A DNA stretch of 64,000 nucleotides, from positions 62,001 to 126,000 of the forward strand of contig CAYJCR010000002.1 of assembly GCA_964368755.1 (NCBI GenBank), read 5' to 3'. This stretch comes from CALVZT01 sp964368755. GTDB lineage: Bacteria; Bacillota; Clostridia; Christensenellales; UBA1242. The notes beneath the pieces are model-generated. The model was not told where the DNA came from. It saw nothing but the letters and a program-made list of their open reading frames with translations, and made no database searches. Below are positions 54,450 through 63,283 of this stretch, in pieces. The translations under genes were made by a program, and so were the position numbers. Each line of letters opens with the position of its first letter. Within the stretch, counting starts at the first letter, position 1.

Positions 54450-55202
54450 ATGTTAGATGTTCTAAAGACTCAACGAAGATATTTTGTCTTTGATGAAAAC
54501 ACGTTTAAGCATTTTCTTGAGAAAGTTAATAGCCTAGCTAGATACAATGTTGAATACAGTCACAAAGATGTCGTATTGGACTTGTATTTTGATTCGGAAA
54601 AAAAGTTGCTTGAAGAGAATGGCCTTATCTTACGTAAACGTATTGTTGGCAACAAATCTGTTCTTAAATTGAAAAGAAGGTTTTTGTCAGCACAATTCAT
54701 GTATTCTGATAACATACGCAAACATGAAAGAGAACGCGAAGTCCCTACAACAGATCCACTAAGCAAACATTTTTATTTCCTCAGTAATGCGCTCAATTCA
54801 ATGTTCTCTACTCCACTTAAGATCGATACCGACAACTTATTCAAAGACATGAAAATAACTGTTGAGATTAAGGACAAACAAACTACGTACAAAGTATTCG
54901 GATATGGTGGATTCAAAGCAGAGATTGCACATCAAGTAATTAGTATCAAGAATAATGTTACGAATAGGAAAAACAAGACTGAGATTATTGAAGTCGAAAT
55001 GAAGTCAGCAGATAGCACACTACAATTATTTGAAGACTTTGTTACTCGAATAGAAAAACATTGTAAAGAAATATTCCGAACAACAGATAGCAAGTATGAG
55101 ATTGCTCTCAGACTTACCAAACCTCTTCCTAGCAAAGCAGAACGTAAAGCGATTGCTGAACAAAAAAGAAAGGAAGCAGAAAAAGAAAAATATGAGGGCT
55201 AA
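54450..55202 (+). CDS. CYTH/triphosphate-tunnel-fold protein with a degenerate ExExK motif
   Basis: CYTH-fold proteins bind or cleave triphosphate compounds (thiamine triphosphate, inorganic triphosphate, ATP to cAMP, polyphosphate). The 250-residue product shows the fold pattern: LDLYFDSEKKLLEENGLILRKR, then VLKLKRR, then TEIIEVEMKS and TDSKYEIALRL. The N-terminal E-x-E-x-K metal motif is replaced by KTQRRYFV. Start is the ATG at 54450, eight bases after AAGGAG. The C-terminus is a charged helix (KAERKAIAEQKRKEAEKEK). A terminator overlaps its stop. Substrate unknown; activity doubtful. Confidence 0.65.
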   Translation: MLDVLKTQRRYFVFDENTFKHFLEKVNSLARYNVEYSHKDVVLDLYFDSEKKLLEENGLILRKRIVGNKSVLKLKRRFLSAQFMYSDNIRKHEREREVPTTDPLSKHFYFLSNALNSMFSTPLKIDTDNLFKDMKITVEIKDKQTTYKVFGYGGFKAEIAHQVISIKNNVTNRKNKTEIIEVEMKSADSTLQLFEDFVTRIEKHCKEIFRTTDSKYEIALRLTKPLPSKAERKAIAEQKRKEAEKEKYEG

Positions 55203-55213
55203 GTGTTTAGCCC
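55196..55213 (+). terminator. Terminator or attenuator between CYTH-like and nucleoside hydrolase genes
   Basis: GGGCTAA (55196-55202) pairs with TTAGCCC (55207-55213), followed by a T-rich run. The stop codon lies in the stem. Confidence 0.6.
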
Positions 55214-55238
55214 TTTTAATTTTTATTAGGAGATAGTA

Positions 55239-56159
55239 ATGAAAAGAAACCCAGTTATTCTTAACTTGAACGGTAGTATTGATGATAACATACTATTATG
55301 GGAAGCGATGTTCCTAAAAGATATTGATATCAAACTCATTTGTTTAAGTGCAGGCAATCTAAGCCTTATACAAGTATCAAGCAATGTCCTACAATTACTG
55401 GAAAAATACAACAGAGATATACCTGTCGTTGTTGGAGTTTCGGACTATATCGATATGCCTATTGATAAGATCAAATCAACCCAAACAAATGGGCTTGGTG
55501 GATATAAATATAATATCATTAATCATAAGCATCTTCTTACAGATACTTCAAAAGTTATATATGACACCATAATTGCCAATCCAAAAATTGAAATAATCTG
55601 CAGTGGATTAAGTACGAATATTGCAAAAACAATAACCGAATATCCTGACTGCGTGAATAGTATTGGAAATATCTTTTTGATTGGTGGAAAGAAATCAAAA
55701 GAAGTTACATTTGTCGATCCCCCAATACTACCTGAATGGTATGACAAATGTGACAAAACTGCCAACGACATCATATACAAATGTGGTTGTAGAGTCACAG
55801 TTATACCAATTGATATGTTATACAACTTGTTCATTACTCCACGACAGAGATATTATCTCAAAAATCTCAACTCTTCGGGCAATATGTTAAGTGAGATGTT
55901 CGAAGTTTATAAGTCAGATGAGAACGCTTTCTTTATCTCTCCAGCCTTACTTGCATGTGCTTGGAGATCTCATTTGTACAAGACAACTCCTTCTATTGTT
56001 GATATAACAAAAGATAATAATGTAGCCATATATAACTATACTTATGAAGACTCATCTTCAGTAGAAGTAGTAGACAAGATCAACGTGGGAAGAATTAGGC
56101 TTCTATTATTCCAAATGGCACGTAAAGCAAGAACTTACGAGGAGCGAAATAATGATTAG
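55239..56159 (+). CDS. Degenerate nucleoside hydrolase-like protein
   Basis: The 306-residue product has the overall pattern of inosine/uridine-type nucleoside hydrolases and is a paralogue of the next gene, for example IICSGLSTNIAKTITEYPD against CIAPLTNVATLLTKHPD, and IFLIGGKK against IVFMGGQK. The N-terminal calcium motif DxDPGxDD reads LNLNGSIDD, losing the first Asp. The C-terminal VHD is replaced by ISPA. These residues bind Ca2+ and the ribose, so hydrolysis is unlikely; binding or a regulatory role with its partner is an inference. AGGAG lies about seven bases before the ATG. Its end overlaps the next start by eight bases. Confidence 0.75.
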   Translation: MKRNPVILNLNGSIDDNILLWEAMFLKDIDIKLICLSAGNLSLIQVSSNVLQLLEKYNRDIPVVVGVSDYIDMPIDKIKSTQTNGLGGYKYNIINHKHLLTDTSKVIYDTIIANPKIEIICSGLSTNIAKTITEYPDCVNSIGNIFLIGGKKSKEVTFVDPPILPEWYDKCDKTANDIIYKCGCRVTVIPIDMLYNLFITPRQRYYLKNLNSSGNMLSEMFEVYKSDENAFFISPALLACAWRSHLYKTTPSIVDITKDNNVAIYNYTYEDSSSVEVVDKINVGRIRLLLFQMARKARTYEERNND

Positions 56160-57057
56160 ACCAATAATAATTGATTGTGATCCAGGAATCGACGATTGTG
56201 TCTCACTTCTCTTGGCATACAAATCCGACAATATAAGAATAGATTTGATTACAACAGTAGCTGGTAATAAGCCGATAGAGACCCTTACTAATAACGCCTT
56301 GCATATATTAGAAAAAATCGGGGCTTCTACCCCCGTCGCACGTGGTGCAGACAAGCCAATAGCCCGTGAATGCAACTATCCTAATGCTCATGGCGAGAGT
56401 GGTTTGGGCAACTATTCATATGACAAAGTCAACACTTCTCCGATCGGCACTCCTGCTTGGGATGCTATGTACAACGTATTACTTGCCAATCGCAAGACAA
56501 AGACGACTCTTGTATGTATTGCTCCACTTACCAATGTCGCTACCCTACTAACAAAGCATCCTGACTGCAAAAAGTATATCAAAGAGATAGTTTTTATGGG
56601 TGGTCAAAAAGATGACACTACCCACATCTTGCCATACAAAGAATTCAATATTTCTTATGACCCAGAAGCAGCTGATATCGTATTGTCTAGCAAGATACCT
56701 CTTGCAATGGTACCTATGGATCTCGGACATATCGCATATCTCAATGAAGAAGAAATAATACAGACAAGCCTTGAAGGTGGAGAGATCGCCAAGATGCTTG
56801 CAACTATGTTCCAAGGATACAAAGACTTTCATATCAAAGACGGCGCTGCCGTACATGATGCATGCGCTGTTATCTATCTAACTCATCCTCAGTTAATAAA
56901 AACTGACCCCGTCCGACTTAGTATCAAGTACTATGACGAACTAGGATCAGGTTGTGTATATTGTGACTTTGGTTCTAAGCCAAACGCACTCATCTGCACA
57001 GATATCAATATTGACGGATTCAAAGAATTATTCTTTGATACGTTAACTAAATATTAG
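56152..57057 (+). CDS. Nucleoside hydrolase (IUNH family)
   Basis: Cleaves ribonucleosides to base and ribose in nucleoside salvage, in the cytoplasm. The 301-residue product has DCDPGIDD at residues 8-15, AIARECN-like pocket residues (PIARECNYPNAHGESG), IVFMGG and AAVHDACA with the late calcium-binding Asp. All key residues are present. GAGG lies in the end of the preceding gene, so the two are translationally coupled. The last 11 bases overlap the end of the converging M4 protease gene. Base preference cannot be told. Confidence 0.92.
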   Translation: MIRPIIIDCDPGIDDCVSLLLAYKSDNIRIDLITTVAGNKPIETLTNNALHILEKIGASTPVARGADKPIARECNYPNAHGESGLGNYSYDKVNTSPIGTPAWDAMYNVLLANRKTKTTLVCIAPLTNVATLLTKHPDCKKYIKEIVFMGGQKDDTTHILPYKEFNISYDPEAADIVLSSKIPLAMVPMDLGHIAYLNEEEIIQTSLEGGEIAKMLATMFQGYKDFHIKDGAAVHDACAVIYLTHPQLIKTDPVRLSIKYYDELGSGCVYCDFGSKPNALICTDINIDGFKELFFDTLTKY

Positions 57058-60000
57058 ACTTTTTACTCTTCACTATTACAACGATAGCTGTTACAATTAC
57101 GATAGCGATTAGCCCACCAAAGGCTATCCATATTATCTTTGAATAATCAATTACAACTCTCGCTTCAACTGTTGTATCTCCGGTAATATTTTCAAGGTTT
57201 TTGCTGAACTCTAACTTCTCAAAAAATCCTACATTTACACCTTCAAGTGTATCAACTGATTCGCCATACTCGACTTCTATCTCTTGTACGGTGCCATCAT
57301 ACGATACTGTGATGGTGTATTTTTGTTTTGTATAAACCGCACTTATCACTATGTCTTCTGTAACAGCGCTACCATCATAATCCCAACTAGCTACATATCC
57401 TGGTTTTTGTTCAAGAACAGGAAAGTCTTCTTCTGCAACTACTTCATTAAGATTAGTTGTAGTGGACTTGACTACCTCTCCTTCAACTTTGAATACGAGA
57501 TCAGCTAGTCCATACTCGTATACAGGCTTAGTTGTAATATTGCTTGTTACATTGTCAAAGGCAACATCCCAGCCCGACATGCGGAAGTCTCCTAACCATT
57601 CTGTAACCTCTGGTGCAGTAGCACTTGAACCATATTCAACATTGTTCTGCACTTTCTCCACTGTATACTCTAGATTGATACCATCTGCAGTCGTTGACTG
57701 TATTGATGCTTTGTAGAAAGTAACCGTAAACTTCTTGATCGAATACACAGCATTGACAACAGTATCTTTGGTAATAACCGAATAATCTTTGTCCCATTCA
57801 ACAAAATCATAACCAGTCTTTGTTGGATTGCTTGGGGCAATAGCTGAGTGCCCATATTCTACTTGTTGACTATTGAAACCATTGACTTTGACTGTATTAT
57901 TATCGCTTTTGAAGGTAACGATATATTTGAGAATTTCCCACTTGGCAAAGTATCTTGCTCCAATTGTAATGTTGCTAAGTTCACTTGTCATATCACTAAT
58001 GACAGCCCCTCCCCAAGTCTTCGACCAACCAAGGAATCGATATCCTTCTCTAGTTGGATCCTCAGGTAATGTTGTAGAACCACCATACGCAACTGTCCTT
58101 GGATCTCCATATGGAGTAGCAGTGTCATTACTAGTATAGAAATAAATGCTGAACTCATTACTCCACTTCGCATGGTATACTTTATTCTCAGTAATATTAG
58201 TTAACTCCGTTACCATATCGGCTATAACATTACCCTCTGGAGTGAGTGCCCAACCGATACAAGTATAACCCTCTCTTGTAGGATAATTAGGTACATTGAG
58301 TGCCTCTCCACTCTTAACAGTGTACCTAGCAGAATTACCTAAACCATCGTCATACATAAATACAACGTCATAATATGTTGTAGTTGAAGGGACGAGTGTC
58401 CCAGCGCCTGCAAGTTCAACTGTTTCTAATGCTGTCAACATATTATCTAATGTGCTTGCCTCGTAGCCAAGATTCTGTCCAACAGTCATAAGATAATCAG
58501 CAAGTTGATACATAGTACAAGTTTTTGGCAAAAGTGTTAATGTATTATACCAAAGTTCTGCCATATCAGTCGTATTGTCATATACACCTTCTAGATATAG
58601 TCTATATGCTAACATATTGATGATTGAGCTGTTGGTATGTACTCCACCTTCATCATCTTCGCCTGTGTATCTTGTACTGTATGTTGAAGGGATATTAATA
58701 AAATGTGTTGGATCTCCTTCGATAACATAACCAGGTCTCTTCATATTACGAAGCCCTTTGGCACCATACCATTGGTCTTGAACATAATAACCACTTACAG
58801 CAGTATCTCCAATGAGCCAATATTCATCTTGACTCATATTTTCGCCATACTCTTCGGCTTCTATTAGTGAGCCAAATATATCAGAAAAAGCTTCATTGAT
58901 TGCTCCAGATTCTCCTTGATACACCAAGCTCTGGTCAGATAACCCTCCACTTACGGTAAAACACGTCATAGTGTGCTGATATTCATGAGCAAGGACATCA
59001 AGATCTATACCGAAGTGATTGAATCCCGTCTGCGTTGTTGACGAAGCACCATTATTACCATCTCCTATAAGAACTGTTGTGAGATATGACCCATTTAGGT
59101 ATGAAGTAGAACAGAAAGCATTCTCATATTTGTTAGTGTCATCTACGCAGAAGAACACTTGAGTCTGATTGATCTGCCAATCGTTCTCATCCAACGTGTC
59201 TTGTATATACCAAGCATCATCGGAGTTAAAGTAGTAATCATATGCTGTCACAACATTGTAATAAGCCGTAATAAGAGTCTTGATATCATCGGTTTGGGTC
59301 ATTACTTGTAACGCGTCTTGCATTGACAATCCCGTTCTATAATATATCCTCGACAAATCAGGGTTTACACTATCTCCACTACCTGTAGCATTCACATAGA
59401 ATATCTTACTCAAACTTCCCCTAGTAGCATTAGCAGGATAAACTTGGTCATTCGCCTCATAATACAATGTTGAATACATTATAATATTGCGATAATCATC
59501 TGCGAAGTAATACCTGTCATCATCTGTAGCAGGGTTATTGTCTGGGTCGCTATCGTATAAAAGTGGGATAGTTATATTATTGTCGAAATAATCTATTGTG
59601 GACACATTCTTCATATCTCCATCAATATTGAAGCCACCGCCTTGACTTTCTTCGGTAACATAACTTACCTCAAAGTCATCTACAAAATCCCCATCATTTG
59701 CATCGATAAAATATATTCTAGAAGAACTTCCACTATTAACAATGTATGAGTAACAAAGTATAGGTTCACAATCGATAGAGTATATTACTAGCCCATTATT
59801 ATTTACACTTTTTTCTCCGTATGAAATCCCATCCATTAGGCAATCAGTAGCCTGATCCTCACTAATAGTTGGTATAACATCAAGGTCAATATCTTGAATA
59901 TAATTACCACCAATATAACTACAATCTCCATTAGAGTCGGCTAGGACTATAACCTGTCTATCATAGACAGATATACCTTTGTAATACTGGTCAAAACGAT

Positions 60001-60286
60001 ATACCGTGCCCATAGAACTATGCACTTTGTGACTATAAGATAAAGTATTTGTCTGCCCTATATCATATACATCATTAATACTCTTTATTGCCCTTATTGC
60101 ATCATCTTCGTTATCGACACTCGATGCAATATCACCCTTGATAGTATTGACAACTCCGCTATCTATACTGATAGCAAGATTGTTGTAGATAACTCCACTA
60201 TCACTACCAAAAGCAAAGTAACAGCACATTATGGCTGCAACTGATATACACAAACAAAATATTAATTTGCTGATTTTATTCTTCAT
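57047..60286 (-). CDS. M4 (thermolysin-like) metalloprotease with Listeria-Bacteroides repeats and a C-terminal membrane anchor
   Basis: A secreted neutral metalloprotease of 1,079 residues. Order: signal or anchor segment (residues 8-26); FTP-like propeptide (about 30-210, with YRFDQYYKGISVYDRQVIV); thermolysin domain with HEYQH (about residue 433) and the third ligand in GAINEAFSDIFG (about residue 462), ending near 640. Then come Flg_new/Listeria-Bacteroides (InlB B-type) repeats, for example PTREGYTCIGWAL, PTREGYRFLGWSK and PTKTGYDFVEWDK, then related modules to about 1030. A membrane segment IWIAFGGLIAIVIV and KSKKSNI end the chain. It would be held on the outer membrane face, by its C-terminus rather than a sortase motif. 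AAGGA precedes the ATG. Confidence 0.92.
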   Translation of the reverse strand: MKNKISKLIFCLCISVAAIMCCYFAFGSDSGVIYNNLAISIDSGVVNTIKGDIASSVDNEDDAIRAIKSINDVYDIGQTNTLSYSHKVHSSMGTVYRFDQYYKGISVYDRQVIVLADSNGDCSYIGGNYIQDIDLDVIPTISEDQATDCLMDGISYGEKSVNNNGLVIYSIDCEPILCYSYIVNSGSSSRIYFIDANDGDFVDDFEVSYVTEESQGGGFNIDGDMKNVSTIDYFDNNITIPLLYDSDPDNNPATDDDRYYFADDYRNIIMYSTLYYEANDQVYPANATRGSLSKIFYVNATGSGDSVNPDLSRIYYRTGLSMQDALQVMTQTDDIKTLITAYYNVVTAYDYYFNSDDAWYIQDTLDENDWQINQTQVFFCVDDTNKYENAFCSTSYLNGSYLTTVLIGDGNNGASSTTQTGFNHFGIDLDVLAHEYQHTMTCFTVSGGLSDQSLVYQGESGAINEAFSDIFGSLIEAEEYGENMSQDEYWLIGDTAVSGYYVQDQWYGAKGLRNMKRPGYVIEGDPTHFINIPSTYSTRYTGEDDEGGVHTNSSIINMLAYRLYLEGVYDNTTDMAELWYNTLTLLPKTCTMYQLADYLMTVGQNLGYEASTLDNMLTALETVELAGAGTLVPSTTTYYDVVFMYDDGLGNSARYTVKSGEALNVPNYPTREGYTCIGWALTPEGNVIADMVTELTNITENKVYHAKWSNEFSIYFYTSNDTATPYGDPRTVAYGGSTTLPEDPTREGYRFLGWSKTWGGAVISDMTSELSNITIGARYFAKWEILKYIVTFKSDNNTVKVNGFNSQQVEYGHSAIAPSNPTKTGYDFVEWDKDYSVITKDTVVNAVYSIKKFTVTFYKASIQSTTADGINLEYTVEKVQNNVEYGSSATAPEVTEWLGDFRMSGWDVAFDNVTSNITTKPVYEYGLADLVFKVEGEVVKSTTTNLNEVVAEEDFPVLEQKPGYVASWDYDGSAVTEDIVISAVYTKQKYTITVSYDGTVQEIEVEYGESVDTLEGVNVGFFEKLEFSKNLENITGDTTVEARVVIDYSKIIWIAFGGLIAIVIVTAIVVIVKSKKSNI

Positions 60287-60330
60287 AAACTATCCTTTGT
60301 AACAAGAACTCCTAGAAGTACATATATAGT

Positions 60331-60359
60331 ATTGTATTATTTATAATAGTTTTTGTCAA
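60331..60359 (-). promoter_or_regulatory. Promoter of the M4 protease gene
   Basis: On the minus strand TTGACA (60359-60354), 17-base spacer, TACAAT (60336-60331), leader of about 40 bases. Confidence 0.7.
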
Positions 60360-60390
60360 ACAAACTGATATTATCAAACAAGGAGTCGCA

Positions 60391-61191
60391 ATGATCAAAA
60401 AAGCCGTTGTTCTGTGTGGAGGTCTTGGTACAAGATTCTTACCTATAACCAAAGCCGTACCCAAAGAACTTCTACCTGTCATAGATCGGCCAGTGCTAGA
60501 TTACATAATAGAAGAGTTAATAGCAAGTAATATTGAGGACATTGCCATCGTTATTTCTCCTCAAAAGCAAGCAATCAAGCAATACTTTGCTCCCAACAAA
60601 AAACTAGAAAAACTGTTGCAAAAAGGCAACAAAACTGTGCTTCTGCAAGAATTACAAAGTGCGAACAAAAAAGCAAAAATTACCTTTATTGTTCAACACA
60701 CTCCTAATGGTAGTGGAGGTGCATTACTTCTTGCCAAAGAGTATGTCGGAAATGAACCATTCTGCGTTACATTGGGAGATGATATCATCGAGTCCACAAC
60801 TCCAGCTATGCAACAACTAATAGAGACGTTCGAGTTATACAAAATCCCAGTCTTGGGAGTAAAAAAAGTGCCAAAAAAAATGTGCAAACATTATGGCATT
60901 ATCTCTCCTATACAAAAAATAGATGACTGTATGTTATGTGACAAAATTGTAGAAAAACCCCTAGCCTCTCCACCGTCCTGTTATGCATCAATCGGAAGAT
61001 ATGTATTCACTCCTGAGATTTTTGCAAGACTGGAGCAGACAAATTATATTAACGAACTACCAATAACCGATGCAATCAACAAGCTCAACTCTTTTTATGC
61101 CCGCAAACTTGTCGGCAAACGCTATGATATGGGTAGCAAAAAAGAATTTGTCAAATTGGTAATCAAAAAGGCAAAAAAAATAGACGTTTAA
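60391..61191 (+). CDS. galU: UTP-glucose-1-phosphate uridylyltransferase
   Basis: GalU makes UDP-glucose for cell envelope glycans. The 266-residue product begins with the nucleotidyltransferase loop CGGLGTRFLPITKAVPKELLPVIDRP, has VQHTPNGSGGALLLAKE, VTLGDDI and DAINKLN near the end. GalU enzymes usually have AAGLGTR; here CGGLGTR. It is somewhat shorter than usual (about 290). AAGGAG lies seven bases before the ATG. Its stop overlaps that of the converging NadR-like gene by four bases. Confidence 0.93.
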   Translation: MIKKAVVLCGGLGTRFLPITKAVPKELLPVIDRPVLDYIIEELIASNIEDIAIVISPQKQAIKQYFAPNKKLEKLLQKGNKTVLLQELQSANKKAKITFIVQHTPNGSGGALLLAKEYVGNEPFCVTLGDDIIESTTPAMQQLIETFELYKIPVLGVKKVPKKMCKHYGIISPIQKIDDCMLCDKIVEKPLASPPSCYASIGRYVFTPEIFARLEQTNYINELPITDAINKLNSFYARKLVGKRYDMGSKKEFVKLVIKKAKKIDV

Positions 61192-61733
61192 TCGTCTATT
61201 TCGTCATATCTGAGTTTCTTTGGTGGGACAGTATCAAGCATAGCACGGAAGTATTCTTGTGCTTCAGGTATTATGCAAGTAATATTCTGATGTAGGTCAT
61301 TTCTTATCATACTACCCGACATCGGTATCTCATCTCTGTCATATGCTACGAACTCACATTCTGGAAAATGTCGTCCATAAAAGTCTCTATAACTCTCATC
61401 TCCGAACATTATATTGATACTCGGATCCATCTTCTCTTTGAATCTTTGCGCCCACTCATACATACCATACGGGAATGTTGCAAGCCCCGTCTCGTCGAAG
61501 TATACAACTTCGACTTTATTGTTGTAAGCGTAATGGTCTTTGAGCCATTTTATTCTGAGTTCTGCAGGTATTGGCGCTAGTCCACTTTCTTTGCACAACC
61601 TTGCAGTCTTGGAAGGATCTTCTGCTACTACCAGATACAGTTTGTCACATCGTTGCACAGCAAAATCTATCGAATGTAAATGCCCTACATGTGGTGGAAG
61701 GAACTTGCCAACATATGAACCAATTCGTTGCAT
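61188..61733 (-). CDS. NadR-type nicotinamide-nucleotide adenylyltransferase-like protein
   Basis: A nucleotidyltransferase of the NMNAT/NadR group, which joins NMN and ATP to NAD. The 181-residue product begins MQRIGSYVGKFLPPHVGH with the adenylyl-binding HxGH at residues 15-18, and has MSGSMIRND (about residue 136), the ISGTxIR-like motif. It corresponds to the middle domain of NadR only: no N-terminal DNA-binding part and no C-terminal riboside kinase. pnuC lies 0.8 kb away, so NMN or nicotinamide riboside salvage is likely. GAGG lies seven bases before the ATG. Confidence 0.82.
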   Translation of the reverse strand: MQRIGSYVGKFLPPHVGHLHSIDFAVQRCDKLYLVVAEDPSKTARLCKESGLAPIPAELRIKWLKDHYAYNNKVEVVYFDETGLATFPYGMYEWAQRFKEKMDPSINIMFGDESYRDFYGRHFPECEFVAYDRDEIPMSGSMIRNDLHQNITCIIPEAQEYFRAMLDTVPPKKLRYDEIDD

Positions 61734-61769
61734 ATATCACCTCACAATACAGATTTGTTTATTATCCTA

Positions 61770-61802
61770 GTTGTTAAGTGCCCATCAACGGAGATATATC
61801 TC
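61770..61802 (-). promoter_or_regulatory. Possible structured leader of the NadR-like gene
   Basis: The leader of about 70 bases contains a hairpin GAGAT-AT-ATCTC (61802-61791) and a short stem GTTG/CAAC (61789-61770). It does not clearly match a known NAD riboswitch. Confidence 0.25.
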
Positions 61803-61811
61803 TATATTTAT

Positions 61812-61840
61812 ATTATATCATAACTATTTTTATATAGCAA
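61812..61840 (-). promoter_or_regulatory. Promoter of the NadR-like gene
   Basis: On the minus strand TTGCTA (61840-61835), 17-base spacer, TATAAT (61817-61812). Confidence 0.6.
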
Positions 61841-61871
61841 TCAATTAAAAATAACATATTTTTGAGATAAT

Positions 61872-62480
61872 TTATACTTTTTTACCCAAAAGTTGCTCTA
61901 TCGCTTGCCTTGAAACCACTCCTTCACGTAAGAGCCTTGTCTCTGAAGAACAGTCTATAATAGTTGATGGCAAAGTACACTTCACCTCTCCACTATCAAT
62001 ACACAAATCAACGTTGAAGGTTTGGTCAATCAATCTTGGATCGTTGATAGGTTGCTTGCCAGACTTGTTGACCGAAGTTGATACCAATGGTACTCGTACA
62101 GCAACGAGAAGTTTTAGACACAACTTGTCATCAGGCATACGGAGTCCAATTGTATCTTTGCCACCTGTAACTGTTGAACAAAAAACAGATTTTGCCTTGA
62201 AGATAATGGTAAGGGGTCCAGGCCAAAAACAATCAATAAGTTTTTGTGCATCACATGTAATCTCATCAACATATTGCGTAATATCAAAATGCTTGGAGAT
62301 AAGACAAAGCATCGGCTTGTTGTCTCGGTCTTTGAGTTCAGAGATTCTTTCTACTGCCGTTTTGCAAGTGGCGTCGGCACTGAGTCCATACAAAGTATCT
62401 GTCTTGAATGACACTACCCCGCCCTGCAATATTATCTTGATAGCTTTTTTTATAGAATTATTGTTCTCACACTTTTTCAT
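61872..62480 (-). CDS. tsaC: Threonylcarbamoyl-AMP synthase (TsaC/Sua5/YrdC)
   Basis: Makes threonylcarbamoyl-AMP for the t6A37 modification of ANN-decoding tRNAs. The 202-residue product has the YrdC signature FKTDTLYGLSADA, then RDNKPMLCLI, FWPGPLTIIF and IGLRMPDD. It is the short YrdC-type without the Sua5 C-terminal domain. The start I choose is the ATG at 62480, exactly six bases after the -10 box TATAAT; the earlier in-frame ATG at 62486 immediately abuts that box and would not be transcribed. No Shine-Dalgarno, so leaderless. Confidence 0.92.
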   Translation of the reverse strand: MKKCENNNSIKKAIKIILQGGVVSFKTDTLYGLSADATCKTAVERISELKDRDNKPMLCLISKHFDITQYVDEITCDAQKLIDCFWPGPLTIIFKAKSVFCSTVTGGKDTIGLRMPDDKLCLKLLVAVRVPLVSTSVNKSGKQPINDPRLIDQTFNVDLCIDSGEVKCTLPSTIIDCSSETRLLREGVVSRQAIEQLLGKKV

Positions 62481-62486
62481 GCTCAT

Positions 62487-62515
62487 ATTATAGCATTATT
62501 CGTAATGGATACCAA
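62487..62515 (-). promoter_or_regulatory. tsaC promoter predicting a leaderless mRNA
   Basis: On the minus strand TTGGTA (62515-62510), 17-base spacer, TATAAT (62492-62487), six bases ATGAGC, then the ATG at 62480. The clearest of the leaderless set. Confidence 0.7.
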
Positions 62516-62530
62516 CAGAATAACAAAAAT

Positions 62531-62555
62531 AACTTCTCACAATCATTGAGAAGTT
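62531..62555 (-). terminator. Terminator of pnuC
   Basis: On the minus strand AACTTCTCA (62555-62547) pairs with TGAGAAGTT (62539-62531), followed by ATTTTTG. Confidence 0.75.
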
Positions 62556-62575
62556 ATTTATAAACATTACTCGTA

Positions 62576-63277
62576 TTATTCTATAGGTACAGTTTCTTTC
62601 TTTGTTGGACTAGTGTCTTGAACTTGCTTTTTGGAAGACAAAGTCCAGTTGATGAATCCAAAGAAACAACTAACAAGGCAGTACGAACTCATAAGTATCA
62701 TCAAGAGATTGCCAGCAAGTGCCCACATAATAATACTGACAACATATACAACTACCCACATTATCCATTGTTCACGATATCTGAGACACATAAGCAAAGT
62801 CGCTACTACCGATACAACAGTTGAAATGCTGTCTATTATGACCAATCTCCCGCCAATCGCTTTGAGCAAAAACGCATACCCCACAACTCCTGCTGCGCAC
62901 ACAGCGGTGATCCATAACAAATCTTTCCATTTGAGGCTTTTGCTCTGTACGGTAAGTTTAGTATCTTTGTTTTTGTTCCAAATAACGAATGATATGATAG
63001 ACATCGGACAATCAAAAGCAAGATAGAATATTACTTCCCCATACAACTTGGATTGATAAGATACTACTACGTATAGAAGGACACTAACGAACCCGACAAT
63101 AAAGTTAATAAAGTTGCGTTTGGACAAAAACATCATATATCCACAGGCAGTCACTGCTACTACAAAGTCAAACCATGACAAATGGAATAGTATTGTAAAA
63201 ATCAAACTTAGACAGCATACGACTCCAAATACACAATACTCAACTATAGACAATGCACTCATATCTTTTGTTTTCAT
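62576..63277 (-). CDS. pnuC: PnuC-like nicotinamide riboside/NMN transporter
   Basis: PnuC facilitates uptake of nicotinamide riboside (or related B vitamins) across the membrane. The 233-residue product has about seven hydrophobic segments and PnuC-type stretches: KRNFINFIVGFVSVLLYVVV, KLYGEVIFYLAFDCPMSIISF and EQWIMWVVVYVVSI. The family also includes thiamine (PnuT) and riboflavin (PnuX) carriers; the NadR-like neighbour favours nicotinamide riboside. No Shine-Dalgarno; the ATG follows a -10 box by six bases (leaderless). Confidence 0.85.
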   Translation of the reverse strand: MKTKDMSALSIVEYCVFGVVCCLSLIFTILFHLSWFDFVVAVTACGYMMFLSKRNFINFIVGFVSVLLYVVVSYQSKLYGEVIFYLAFDCPMSIISFVIWNKNKDTKLTVQSKSLKWKDLLWITAVCAAGVVGYAFLLKAIGGRLVIIDSISTVVSVVATLLMCLRYREQWIMWVVVYVVSIIMWALAGNLLMILMSSYCLVSCFFGFINWTLSSKKQVQDTSPTKKETVPIE

Positions 63278-63283
63278 ACATAT

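Noticed and set aside
61741..61811. NAD riboswitch upstream of the NadR-like gene
   Set aside because: Two small hairpins are present but I cannot match the conserved bases of the NAD-I or NAD-II classes, so I list only an uncertain leader structure.
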